From DATDVH01 sp035290045 (GTDB taxonomy: Bacteria > Patescibacteriota > Microgenomatia > UBA1406 > HO2-37-13b): a stretch of 12,275 nt of DNA. The notes under the pieces were generated by a model. That model made no database searches, was not told the DNA's origin, and saw only the letters and a list, made by a program, of their open reading frames with translations. A program made the translations under genes and the position numbers. The stretch is from assembly GCA_035290045.1 (NCBI GenBank), contig DATDVH010000048.1, positions 1-12,275 of the forward strand, written 5' to 3'. How positions within the stretch are numbered: position 1 is the first letter of the stretch; the number at the start of each line of letters is the position of its first letter. Shown here piece after piece: positions 1-6,210 of the stretch.

Positions 1-1111
1 TGGTCAAAGATTTTTTCCTTGCAAAAATAAAGATGAGGTAGATACAATTGATTGTAGTAAAAACCAGAATGAGAGTATGTTTTAATTGTATTTTCTCTAC
101 ACTGTCCCATCCGCCGAAGCGAATGTACGGATAATATGAGAATAATAATCCTGCAAAAAAAATATTCAAATGGAAAAGAATTGTTTCAAAAAAAGGGATA
201 TACGCAAAAAGAGTAAGAAAATACCATGGTTGAATTTCACCTCGTAAAGATAGTATAAGGATAATACTGATTTGAAATATAAAAATAATCAAAACAAACC
301 TTTGCGACATCTGTTTTTTTAGTACAATCAGCGGAATAGTGATATATTTTATTCCGACAGAAAATAGAATACTGATCAATCCATACATAGTCTGTTTCTT
401 TTTAAGCAAAAAATAAAGACCAATAATGGCAAGTGACAATGCGATAAAATCATTATGTGCGTTTACTAACCCTTCAATGAGAATAAGCGGATGAGTTGCA
501 TAAAAAAATGCCCATTTTCTATTCATTTTTTTAAGAAGTAATACGCTGATGCAATAAAAAAATGTATACAGTATTTTAAGAAAGAAAAAACTCAATATAA
601 ACTTTCCAAGTGATAAGAAAGAAGGAAGAATTGAAACGATCAGAAAAAAAGGTCCGTAGGGATAGGGACGATGCACCCAGTGCATAAACCTTATCCATGG
701 GTCATGAGGGAAGTCTAATGCTTTGAACAGATAGGGATTTTTATGATAGAAAGTAAATATCTTTGCATCAAAAAGATAATTAAAAAAATCATGAGTAAGG
801 AGTGGGTATGATATGACAGTAAGGACAGAAACAGTAATAATGATGATACGCAGTGGTATCTTTTTGTAGTTTTTTAAAAAATAAAAATGGAATACAAATA
901 AAAATATGACGAAAAAAGTATATAACAAAAATGAGATATCACGATGGTAATATCCTATAGGAATGAGAAAGCTTCGTAAGATGTTCCACCAGTTATGATT
1001 GACAAAGGTAATATTTGGATCAACGAGAACATATGAATAAAAAATAAAGCATACAACGAATAGAGAATAGATGAAGGGAATAATCCTATGATATACTATT
1101 TTACAACTCAT
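1..1111 (-). CDS. GT-C membrane glycosyltransferase, GT87/MptB-like (partial, C-terminus beyond left edge)
   Basis: The reading frame stays open from the ATG at 1111 to the window edge, about 370 codons, so the C-terminus is missing. The translation is a multi-pass membrane protein. Motifs in order are: an Asp in the first loop (THDFFNY, about residue 105-111); a KNPY followed by DPW (about 123-139); PYGPFF (about 150-155); EGLVNAHND (about 212-220); SVGIKYITIP (about 250-259); and QPWY (about 293-296). This series is typical of GT-C polyprenyl-phosphate-mannose (or similar) transferases of the GT87/MptA-MptB type, in which the loop-1 Asp is the presumed catalytic base. By inference it adds a sugar from a polyprenyl-phosphate donor to an envelope glycan outside the membrane. 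It is divergent from the next gene, and the two start codons share CATG. A second in-frame ATG at 1156 would lengthen it by 15 residues. The one at 1111 is preferred because an extended -10 lies just upstream of it. Sugar and acceptor are unknown. Confidence 0.8.
   Translation of the reverse strand, partial: MSCKIVYHRIIPFIYSLFVVCFIFYSYVLVDPNITFVNHNWWNILRSFLIPIGYYHRDISFLLYTFFVIFLFVFHFYFLKNYKKIPLRIIIITVSVLTVISYPLLTHDFFNYLFDAKIFTFYHKNPYLFKALDFPHDPWIRFMHWVHRPYPYGPFFLIVSILPSFLSLGKFILSFFFLKILYTFFYCISVLLLKKMNRKWAFFYATHPLILIEGLVNAHNDFIALSLAIIGLYFLLKKKQTMYGLISILFSVGIKYITIPLIVLKKQMSQRFVLIIFIFQISIILILSLRGEIQPWYFLTLFAYIPFFETILFHLNIFFAGLLFSYYPYIRFGGWDSVEKIQLKHTLILVFTTINCIYLIFIFARKKSLT
1089..1097 (+). promoter_or_regulatory. 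Extended -10 promoter for the rightward GT-C gene at 1110
   Basis: TGATATACT fits the extended -10 pattern TGnTATAAT, with 5 of 6 bases in the hexamer. It ends 12 bases before the ATG at 1110, so transcription would start near 1104 and leave a leader of about six bases. No convincing -35 is seen at the usual distance. The element lies inside the 5' codons of the opposite-strand gene. Confidence 0.45.
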
Positions 1112-2618
1112 GAAATATTTTAACAAAAAAACATCCCTTATAGTTTTCTTTTTCATTTTTGTCGTTTTTTGCTACCTGAGATTAAAACCGATTTATTTTC
1201 AAACTGTTCCCTATACCTATGATCAGGGGCGAGATTTTTTGAAAATAGAGGAAATGGTGCGCTACAAAATACCTACCCTTATTGGTCCAACAACTGGCAT
1301 CATGGGTATATTTCATGGGGTATGGTGGTATTATTTTTTGAGCATTCCATATCTCTTATTTAATGGAAATCCATCTGGTTTTGTTTTTTTTATTTTTTTT
1401 ATGAGTGCGGCTCAAGTTTTTTTATTTTATTTTTATCTTAAAAAAAAGATGGGCAGTGTGCCGTCGTTTATTTTTCTACTGCTTGTTACCAATTCATCAT
1501 ATTTTATCTTTACTTCTTTTTTTGTTACCAGTAGTGTTTTAGTGATGCCGTTTTTATTATTACTTTTGTATGCAACATATCAATTTTTTGATACTCAGAA
1601 AAAGAGATACCAGTTTTTAATTTTTTTAAGTCTTGGATTTATTTTTGAGGCTGAGCTTTCTTTTGGTGTTTTTATTATTCCTTCATATCTTTTAACCATT
1701 ATTGCGACAAAGCAGATAGTAAAATTTTTCAGCAAAAAATCATACATATTGTATTCTTTTGTTGCTCTTATACTTCCTATTCTTCCCAGAATTTTTTTCG
1801 AGATGAGACACAATTTTATTCAGACTCGCACCGCCCTTACTTTTTTTTTGAAACCACATTTTTTCATTCAAAAGTCTTTTGATTCTATTTTTTTTGATAG
1901 AGTGAATTTATTTTTTAACTATTATAAATCTTTAGTATTTGATAATTCTCTTTTTGCAATGATTTTTTTATTCATTACTGTACTCGGTTTTTTTTATGGT
2001 TTTAAAAAATTAAAGCACTTACATAAAAAATATCTATTTTTTGTTACTTTATTCACGATTTTTTTGTTTCTAATATCTTTTCTCTATAAAGACAATTTTT
2101 GGGCACATTATTATGAAGGATTTCCCCTTTTTTATCTTGTGATAATATCTATAAGTTTTTATGCAGCATCACAGTCTCGTGTAAAAATGATTAAATATAT
2201 TCCTATTGTCGTTATGGGTATATTCTTGGTGATGACGGGATACAAGATGTATAAAGCATTGATGAATACGACTCAAACTGCGAATATAGATTTACGAGCC
2301 CATATAAACGTACTTAATTATTTGTATGCACAGAATAAGAACCAGCCATTTTGCGTCAGAATTTATACTCCACCGGTAATCCCCTATACATATAATTATT
2401 TATTTAACTATTACCAACGAGTAAAAAAATATCCCGCAGTATCAACTGAATATGTGAATCATAAATGTTGGTATATAGTGGAACAGGAACAAGATTCTGA
2501 TGGATACAAGGCTCGGATCACTCAGTGGAGAAGTGAAAATATCTCTTCAAAAGCGCGTCTTGTCAGGACAAAAATCATGGATTCGGGAACGCAAGTGGAA
2601 CATTGGGAAGAGAAATAA
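1110..2618 (+). CDS. GT-C membrane glycosyltransferase (PMT/ArnT-like), paralogue of the facing gene
   Basis: This 502-residue polytopic membrane protein starts with a hydrophobic segment (about residues 9-25) and a first extracytoplasmic loop carrying YDQGRD (37-42) and IGPTTGIMGIFHG (58-70). A series of hydrophobic segments runs to about residue 380, then a soluble tail to 502. A loop-1 acidic residue followed by many membrane spans is the plan of GT-C enzymes (GT39/GT83-like), which transfer sugars from polyprenyl phosphate outside the membrane. Asp38 or Asp42 is the likely catalytic acid/base. The tail contains a YTPPVIPYTYNYLFNYY-like segment that recurs in the neighbour at 2619-4211. 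The start at 1110 is the only ATG after the in-frame TGA at 1089. No ribosome-binding site is visible. The coding strand is extremely T-rich (11 of 60 bases are G or C at 1381-1440), reflecting many TTT Phe codons. Donor and acceptor are unknown. Confidence 0.8.
   Translation: MKYFNKKTSLIVFFFIFVVFCYLRLKPIYFQTVPYTYDQGRDFLKIEEMVRYKIPTLIGPTTGIMGIFHGVWWYYFLSIPYLLFNGNPSGFVFFIFFMSAAQVFLFYFYLKKKMGSVPSFIFLLLVTNSSYFIFTSFFVTSSVLVMPFLLLLLYATYQFFDTQKKRYQFLIFLSLGFIFEAELSFGVFIIPSYLLTIIATKQIVKFFSKKSYILYSFVALILPILPRIFFEMRHNFIQTRTALTFFLKPHFFIQKSFDSIFFDRVNLFFNYYKSLVFDNSLFAMIFLFITVLGFFYGFKKLKHLHKKYLFFVTLFTIFLFLISFLYKDNFWAHYYEGFPLFYLVIISISFYAASQSRVKMIKYIPIVVMGIFLVMTGYKMYKALMNTTQTANIDLRAHINVLNYLYAQNKNQPFCVRIYTPPVIPYTYNYLFNYYQRVKKYPAVSTEYVNHKCWYIVEQEQDSDGYKARITQWRSENISSKARLVRTKIMDSGTQVEHWEEK
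1117..1125 (-). promoter_or_regulatory. Extended -10 promoter for the leftward GT87-like gene at 1111
   Basis: Read on the minus strand, the sequence is TGTTAAAAT: a TGn extension plus a hexamer matching 5 of 6 bases of TATAAT. It ends five bases before the ATG at 1111, which predicts an essentially leaderless transcript. It lies inside the first codons of the rightward gene. There is no clear -35. The region is AT-rich, so chance matches are possible. Confidence 0.4.
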
Positions 2619-4211
2619 TCATTTTTTGACCAGGGAAAAAAGTTCTTCAAGCGAAAAATAGTTATTATTTATAATTATTCTTTTTTCTATGATGAATTTG
2701 CCAATCTTTTTTTCAGCTATTTTTTTGGATCGCATATCTTCATATTCAATATACCCTTTAATATATTCAAGAGGAATGCCTATGGAAGGTTCAATAATGA
2801 GGTAAAGAGTTTTATTGATTTGATGAGCTGGTTTTTTATATACTATATTCTCACCAGAGGTTCCATCTTGAGGGTATCCATACCATACTGGCATGTACCC
2901 ATACGTTGATTTTCCATACCAATCAAACAAATACGACCACGTCGTGTTGGTAAAAAGCGGGTTGGTCACTGTATTTATATAGAATTCTTTTTTATTGCTC
3001 TCTGTATAGAGATAGTCAAGGACTTTTTTTTCATCGGAAAGATGCATATTCTTTTGTACGGAAAAAAGCACATCCCCGTTTTTATTATGAGCAATGATTA
3101 ACTGTATATTTCCTATAAGAATAAAAATCATTATAAGTATAATGATTATGTTTTTCAGTTTTTTAAAATGAATAGAAAACTCATAAATGATGATACTGGT
3201 CATTACTATTAAGGGATATATATTACCAATGTTTAGAAAGTATGAATCATTTCTCTCAAAAGGATAGATAAGATAGGGTGATATAAACCAAACATACAAA
3301 AAAAGCACTGCTTTTTTATGCTTTTTATTCACTATCAAACTATAGATCATATATCCTGTCAGAAATATTAAAATAATAACGGAAAGAGGTTTGAATTGGA
3401 TGGTCAAGGTAGTGCCTATATTGTTTAATAAGCTCTGGATAAAACGCATTATTTTCAATTTAAATATAGGATCGTCTGTGTGTCTGGAAAAAAAACCGAA
3501 AAACGCTTTTATTCCTTGATATTTAAAGTTAAACTCTGCAATGATAAAGGAAGATAAAAAACCGAGTGAGAGTACATACAAAAAAATATCGTTTTTAGTA
3601 ATAATGTACAGCCTTTTTATATTTTTCCCATACAGTTTAATAAAAGCAATGATGATAAATAATACAAGATAAGCAAGAAAAAATTGAAGTTGTACCGATA
3701 ATGTCCACATAAGCACCATGAGTGAAAATCCTCTATAATTCTTATTGAGAGCAAGCCAAAAGCCATAGAAAAAAAGGGGAATGGAAAGAAGCGCGAGAGA
3801 GGGGTTAGATAACCATCGGCTATATCCAACCGCTTCATACGAGACTGCAAAAATGAAAGAAGATATATATGCGATCGTTATATTTTTAGATAATTTAAGC
3901 GCAATAAAAAACAAAATACAAATACCAATGATATTGGTGAAAATCAAAAAAATTCGTACAGAGAGCGGATCATGATTGAAAAAATGATAAAAAGGAGAGA
4001 TAAGATACCAGTACAGGGGTCCATGAAATAATCCTTTAATATCTGTGGTTGGCCCAATTATTTTTATTGGATCCGATTCCCATATATCCCGCGCCGCAAA
4101 TGCATCGCGTGCTTGATCATAGCCGAAGGTGATACGATCAAGATATATAAATCGTACGATCAATCCGAGGATAATACAAAAGCCCAAAAAAATATATGTA
4201 TTTTTTTTCAT
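2619..4211 (-). CDS. GT-C membrane glycosyltransferase (PMT/ArnT-like), paralogue of the facing gene
   Basis: This 530-residue polytopic membrane protein has an N-terminal hydrophobic anchor (about 5-24), then YDQARD (31-36) and IGPTTDIKGLFHG (52-64) in the first outer loop. Multiple membrane spans follow to about residue 380, and then a soluble C-terminal domain. Both loop-1 motifs, their 21-residue spacing, and a conserved WSYLFDWY-like stretch in the tail are shared with the gene at 1110-2618, so the two are paralogues. The likely role is transfer of a sugar from polyprenyl phosphate to a glycan or protein on the outer face of the membrane. The acidic loop-1 residue is the presumed catalytic base. 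Its TGA stop (complement of 2619-2621) directly follows the TAA of the convergent paralogue, with no terminator between. Transcription probably starts in the 4212-4375 gap, divergent from the GT2 gene. No ribosome-binding site is visible. Confidence 0.8.
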   Translation of the reverse strand: MKKNTYIFLGFCIILGLIVRFIYLDRITFGYDQARDAFAARDIWESDPIKIIGPTTDIKGLFHGPLYWYLISPFYHFFNHDPLSVRIFLIFTNIIGICILFFIALKLSKNITIAYISSFIFAVSYEAVGYSRWLSNPSLALLSIPLFFYGFWLALNKNYRGFSLMVLMWTLSVQLQFFLAYLVLFIIIAFIKLYGKNIKRLYIITKNDIFLYVLSLGFLSSFIIAEFNFKYQGIKAFFGFFSRHTDDPIFKLKIMRFIQSLLNNIGTTLTIQFKPLSVIILIFLTGYMIYSLIVNKKHKKAVLFLYVWFISPYLIYPFERNDSYFLNIGNIYPLIVMTSIIIYEFSIHFKKLKNIIIILIMIFILIGNIQLIIAHNKNGDVLFSVQKNMHLSDEKKVLDYLYTESNKKEFYINTVTNPLFTNTTWSYLFDWYGKSTYGYMPVWYGYPQDGTSGENIVYKKPAHQINKTLYLIIEPSIGIPLEYIKGYIEYEDMRSKKIAEKKIGKFIIEKRIIINNNYFSLEELFSLVKK

Positions 4212-4232
4212 AACGAGTTATGAGCTAACGAT

Positions 4233-4278
4233 GTTGTTGTTTAATATATATACCGCTTTCAGATTAAATTACAACAAC
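4233..4278. repeat. Imperfect inverted repeat between divergent genes
   Basis: GTTGTTGT (4233-4240) is complementary to ACAACAAC (4271-4278). The pairing continues inward with TTAAT (4241-4245) and ATTAA (4264-4268) once a two-base bulge at 4269-4270 is allowed. It spans the candidate -35 and -10 of the leftward gene, so it could be an operator or a transcript hairpin. A second alternative pairing, CCGCTT (4253-4258) with AAGCGG (4292-4297), overlaps it. Confidence 0.5.
4247..4274 (-). promoter_or_regulatory. Candidate sigma-70 promoter for the leftward GT-C gene at 4211
   Basis: On the minus strand, TTGTAA (complement of 4269-4274) is followed after 16 bases by TATATA (complement of 4247-4252). 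The latter is part of a longer TATATATATT run, so the exact -10 is uncertain. It predicts a leader of about 30 bases before the ATG at 4211. The AT-rich context lowers certainty. Confidence 0.35.
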
Positions 4279-4323
4279 GTGCTTCATCTGTAAGCGGCAT
4301 AACCCTTCGTACGTTCATTTTGC

Positions 4324-4352
4324 TTTGCAAACTGAACTACGATGGGTATACT
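4324..4352 (+). promoter_or_regulatory. Sigma-70 promoter for the GT2-GT4 operon
   Basis: TTTGCA (4324-4329), a 17-base spacer and TATACT (4347-4352) make a plausible -35/-10 pair. The predicted start near 4359 leaves a leader of about 17 bases before the ATG at 4376, with no Shine-Dalgarno sequence in it. It would drive the GT2 gene and the overlapping GT4 gene. Confidence 0.5.
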
Positions 4353-4375
4353 ATACATAATACACCAAATATCCT

Positions 4376-5134
4376 ATGAAAAAATCATGCACAGTCATTA
4401 TTCATACGCGTAATGAAGAAGATAGCATAAAAGAATGCATAGAATCTGCCCGTTTGCTGAGTGAGGATATTCATATCATAGATATGGAAAGTGTGGATAA
4501 AACAAAAGAGATTGCTCTTGAAAATCATGCATCAGTTTATTCTTTTGCTCCGAGTCAATACGTTGAACCAAGTCGTGAGTTTGGTATAAGCACATCAAAA
4601 ACAGATTGGGTATTTATTCTTGATTCTGACGAGCGTATGACTCAAGAACTTGCAGATGAAATCAAGTCAATCATACAACAGAAGAACTGTACTCATTATA
4701 AAATACCAAGGAAAAATATTTTTGGAAGGAAAAAGTGGCTTCGGTGGGGGGGATGGTATCCAGATTACCAGATACGCCTTATTCAAAAATCATCTTTTGT
4801 GAGATGGAATAGGAGGATTCATAGTTCACCGGAAATAAAAGGATTATGCGGGGTTTTACATACTCCCTTTATCCATTATTTTCATCCCTCTCTTGAAAAT
4901 ATGGTTGGAAAAACCATCAGATATGAACACATTGAAGCGTTATTGTTATTTAATGCACGAAAAAAGGTAAGCATCTTTACTTTTTTTCGGAAATTTGCAG
5001 GAGAACTATATCGCCGACTTATTCGTCATCTGGGGTTTTTGGATGGTTCATATGGTATTATTGAATCTATATATCAGGCATTTTCAAAAACTATTACCTA
5101 TCTTTTTTTATATGAAAAAAATCGCGGTGTATGA
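4376..5134 (+). CDS. Family 2 glycosyltransferase, WaaE/KdtX (LgtF)-like
   Basis: This 252-residue soluble GT-A fold enzyme begins directly with the nucleotide-binding strand (CTVIIHTRNEE, 5-15). DMESVDKT (36-43) is the usual D-x-S-x-D-x-T turn. DSDER (83-87) supplies the DxD-type metal/sugar-nucleotide site. GWYPDYQIRL (126-135) and a following basic/His stretch (RRIHS, 146-150) are characteristic of the KdtX/WaaE/LgtF branch, which includes beta-1,4-glucosyltransferases of lipooligosaccharide cores. The family uses nucleotide-diphosphate sugars in the cytoplasm. By inference it extends a lipid-linked glycan made by this cluster. The actual sugar cannot be read from sequence, and a Patescibacterium would not be expected to have a normal LPS core. 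It is first in a rightward operon: its last 23 bases overlap the start of the GT4 gene in another frame, suggesting translational coupling. It ends on TGA. Confidence 0.85.
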   Translation: MKKSCTVIIHTRNEEDSIKECIESARLLSEDIHIIDMESVDKTKEIALENHASVYSFAPSQYVEPSREFGISTSKTDWVFILDSDERMTQELADEIKSIIQQKNCTHYKIPRKNIFGRKKWLRWGGWYPDYQIRLIQKSSFVRWNRRIHSSPEIKGLCGVLHTPFIHYFHPSLENMVGKTIRYEHIEALLLFNARKKVSIFTFFRKFAGELYRRLIRHLGFLDGSYGIIESIYQAFSKTITYLFLYEKNRGV

Positions 5135-6203
5135 TCCGTATCTTGATGTATTAGGAGGAGGCGAGAAACATATTTTGTCAATTGTACAGGTTTTTGAGCA
5201 GTGTGGATATACGATTGATTTATTCTGGGATGATGCGAAGATTCTTGAACATTTGGCAAAGCAACTGCATATTACCTTTCAAAAAGTACACATTATCCCA
5301 TCTTTTACTTCTTTTTCATTTATCCGAAAATTGATGAAAACAAAAGAATACGAGTATTTTTTCTACGTGACTGACGGGAGTTATTTTTTTTCACTCGCTC
5401 GGCATAACTATATTTTCTCCATGTATCCGCAACAGTCCTTGTACCGTTCAAGTTTTTTGAATAGACTGAAATGGACTCAGTGGAATTTTATTGCAAATTC
5501 TCTGTATACCCAATCATATATAGAAAAGTGGACGGGTAAAAAAAGCGAGGTTATCTATCCATATTTAGATATTCTACCTTTTGAAAAAGTCCAATCATAT
5601 AAAAAAGATAAAATTATTTTAACAGTGGGGAGATTTTTCAAACATCTTCACGCAAAAAGACAGGATATTCTTATAAAAGCGTTTAAGCAATTACAACAGA
5701 AGGATAAATCGTTCAAAGATTTTAGACTATATCTTATCGGTGGGTTGAAAGAAGAAGATAAATATTATTTCAAAGAATTGGTAAGTCTTGCCGAGGGCAA
5801 CCCAAATATTATTTTCATTCCCAATGCCCCGCAGGAAGTTGTTACAGAGTATTATAGAAAAGCATTGTTTTACTGGCATGCGGCAGGGTATGGTGTTGAC
5901 GAGAGCATCCATCCTGAAGCTGTTGAGCATCTGGGGATAACTCCTCTTGAAGCTATGGTTGAAGGATGTGTTGTTTTCTGCCACGCAAGCGGCGGACCCA
6001 AAAACATCATAAGCGATGGAGTGAATGGATTTTTGTATGATACAATAAAAGAACTGATTGATAAAACAGCTCGTATTTATACAGAGGCAAGTGGCATAGA
6101 AGCAATACGTTATCAAGCCTATACCTATATAAAGAGTCAGTTTGCATATAACGTTTTTAAGAAAAAGATGTTTTCCTATTTCAAATTGCCAAAGCATTTA
6201 TAA
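5112..6203 (+). CDS. Family 4 glycosyltransferase with ALG11-like active site
   Basis: This 363-residue GT-B fold glycosyltransferase carries GGGEKH (15-20), the N-terminal acceptor/phosphate loop, and an ANSLYTQ segment (128-134) before the linker. VGRFFKHLHAKRQ (172-184) opens the C-terminal Rossmann domain. The EX7E motif reads EHLGITPLE (272-280) and is followed by a SGGPKNII loop (293-300). The Gly-rich loop-Glu start plus EH(L/F)GI and SGGP resembles ALG11-type GDP-mannose transferases more than the usual bacterial PimA-like ones, so GDP-mannose is a reasonable guess for the donor. That is an inference. The start at 5112 was chosen because the protein then begins with MKKIAVYDP, a normal first beta strand. 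The frame is open back to an ATG at 4995, but that extension only reads the GT2 gene out of frame. It is cytoplasmic, and translation is probably coupled to the upstream gene. No ribosome-binding site is visible. Confidence 0.85.
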   Translation: MKKIAVYDPYLDVLGGGEKHILSIVQVFEQCGYTIDLFWDDAKILEHLAKQLHITFQKVHIIPSFTSFSFIRKLMKTKEYEYFFYVTDGSYFFSLARHNYIFSMYPQQSLYRSSFLNRLKWTQWNFIANSLYTQSYIEKWTGKKSEVIYPYLDILPFEKVQSYKKDKIILTVGRFFKHLHAKRQDILIKAFKQLQQKDKSFKDFRLYLIGGLKEEDKYYFKELVSLAEGNPNIIFIPNAPQEVVTEYYRKALFYWHAAGYGVDESIHPEAVEHLGITPLEAMVEGCVVFCHASGGPKNIISDGVNGFLYDTIKELIDKTARIYTEASGIEAIRYQAYTYIKSQFAYNVFKKKMFSYFKLPKHL

Positions 6204-6204
6204 T
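6199..6204 (+). promoter_or_regulatory. Perfect TATAAT -10 seven bases before the PcfJ-like gene
   Basis: TATAAT overlaps the TAA stop of the GT4 gene and is separated by six bases from the ATG at 6211. A start about seven bases downstream of a -10 would fall on the A of the ATG, giving a leaderless mRNA. TTGCCA at 6186-6191 is too close (7-base spacer) to be its -35, and no other good -35 is present. It could be fortuitous read-through sequence. Confidence 0.4.
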
Positions 6205-6210
6205 TTCTCT

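Noticed and set aside
1112..1156. Start of the leftward GT87-like gene at the in-frame ATG 1156
   Set aside because: Possible, but no -10 or ribosome-binding site precedes it, and the extension is Lys/Phe-rich antisense of the other gene. Kept only as an alternative.
4995..5111. N-terminal extension of the GT4 gene by 39 codons
   Set aside because: The extra residues are an out-of-frame reading of the GT2 gene. GT4 proteins start at the first beta strand, here MKKIAVYDP at 5112.
5148..5163. AGGAGGAGG-like strong Shine-Dalgarno sequence at about 5155
   Set aside because: It encodes the GGGE loop of the GT4 enzyme, and no plausible gene start follows at the right spacing.
5727..6197. Minus-strand 156-codon frame inside the GT4 gene
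   Set aside because: It is antisense to the GT4 catalytic domain. Cys/Ile/Phe-rich with no motifs.
6142..6210. Upstream start for the PcfJ-like gene
   Set aside because: It would overlap the conserved end of the GT4 gene by 62 bases and adds a Cys/Ser-rich segment without homology features. 6211 follows a TATAAT at the same spacing as the 8138 gene.
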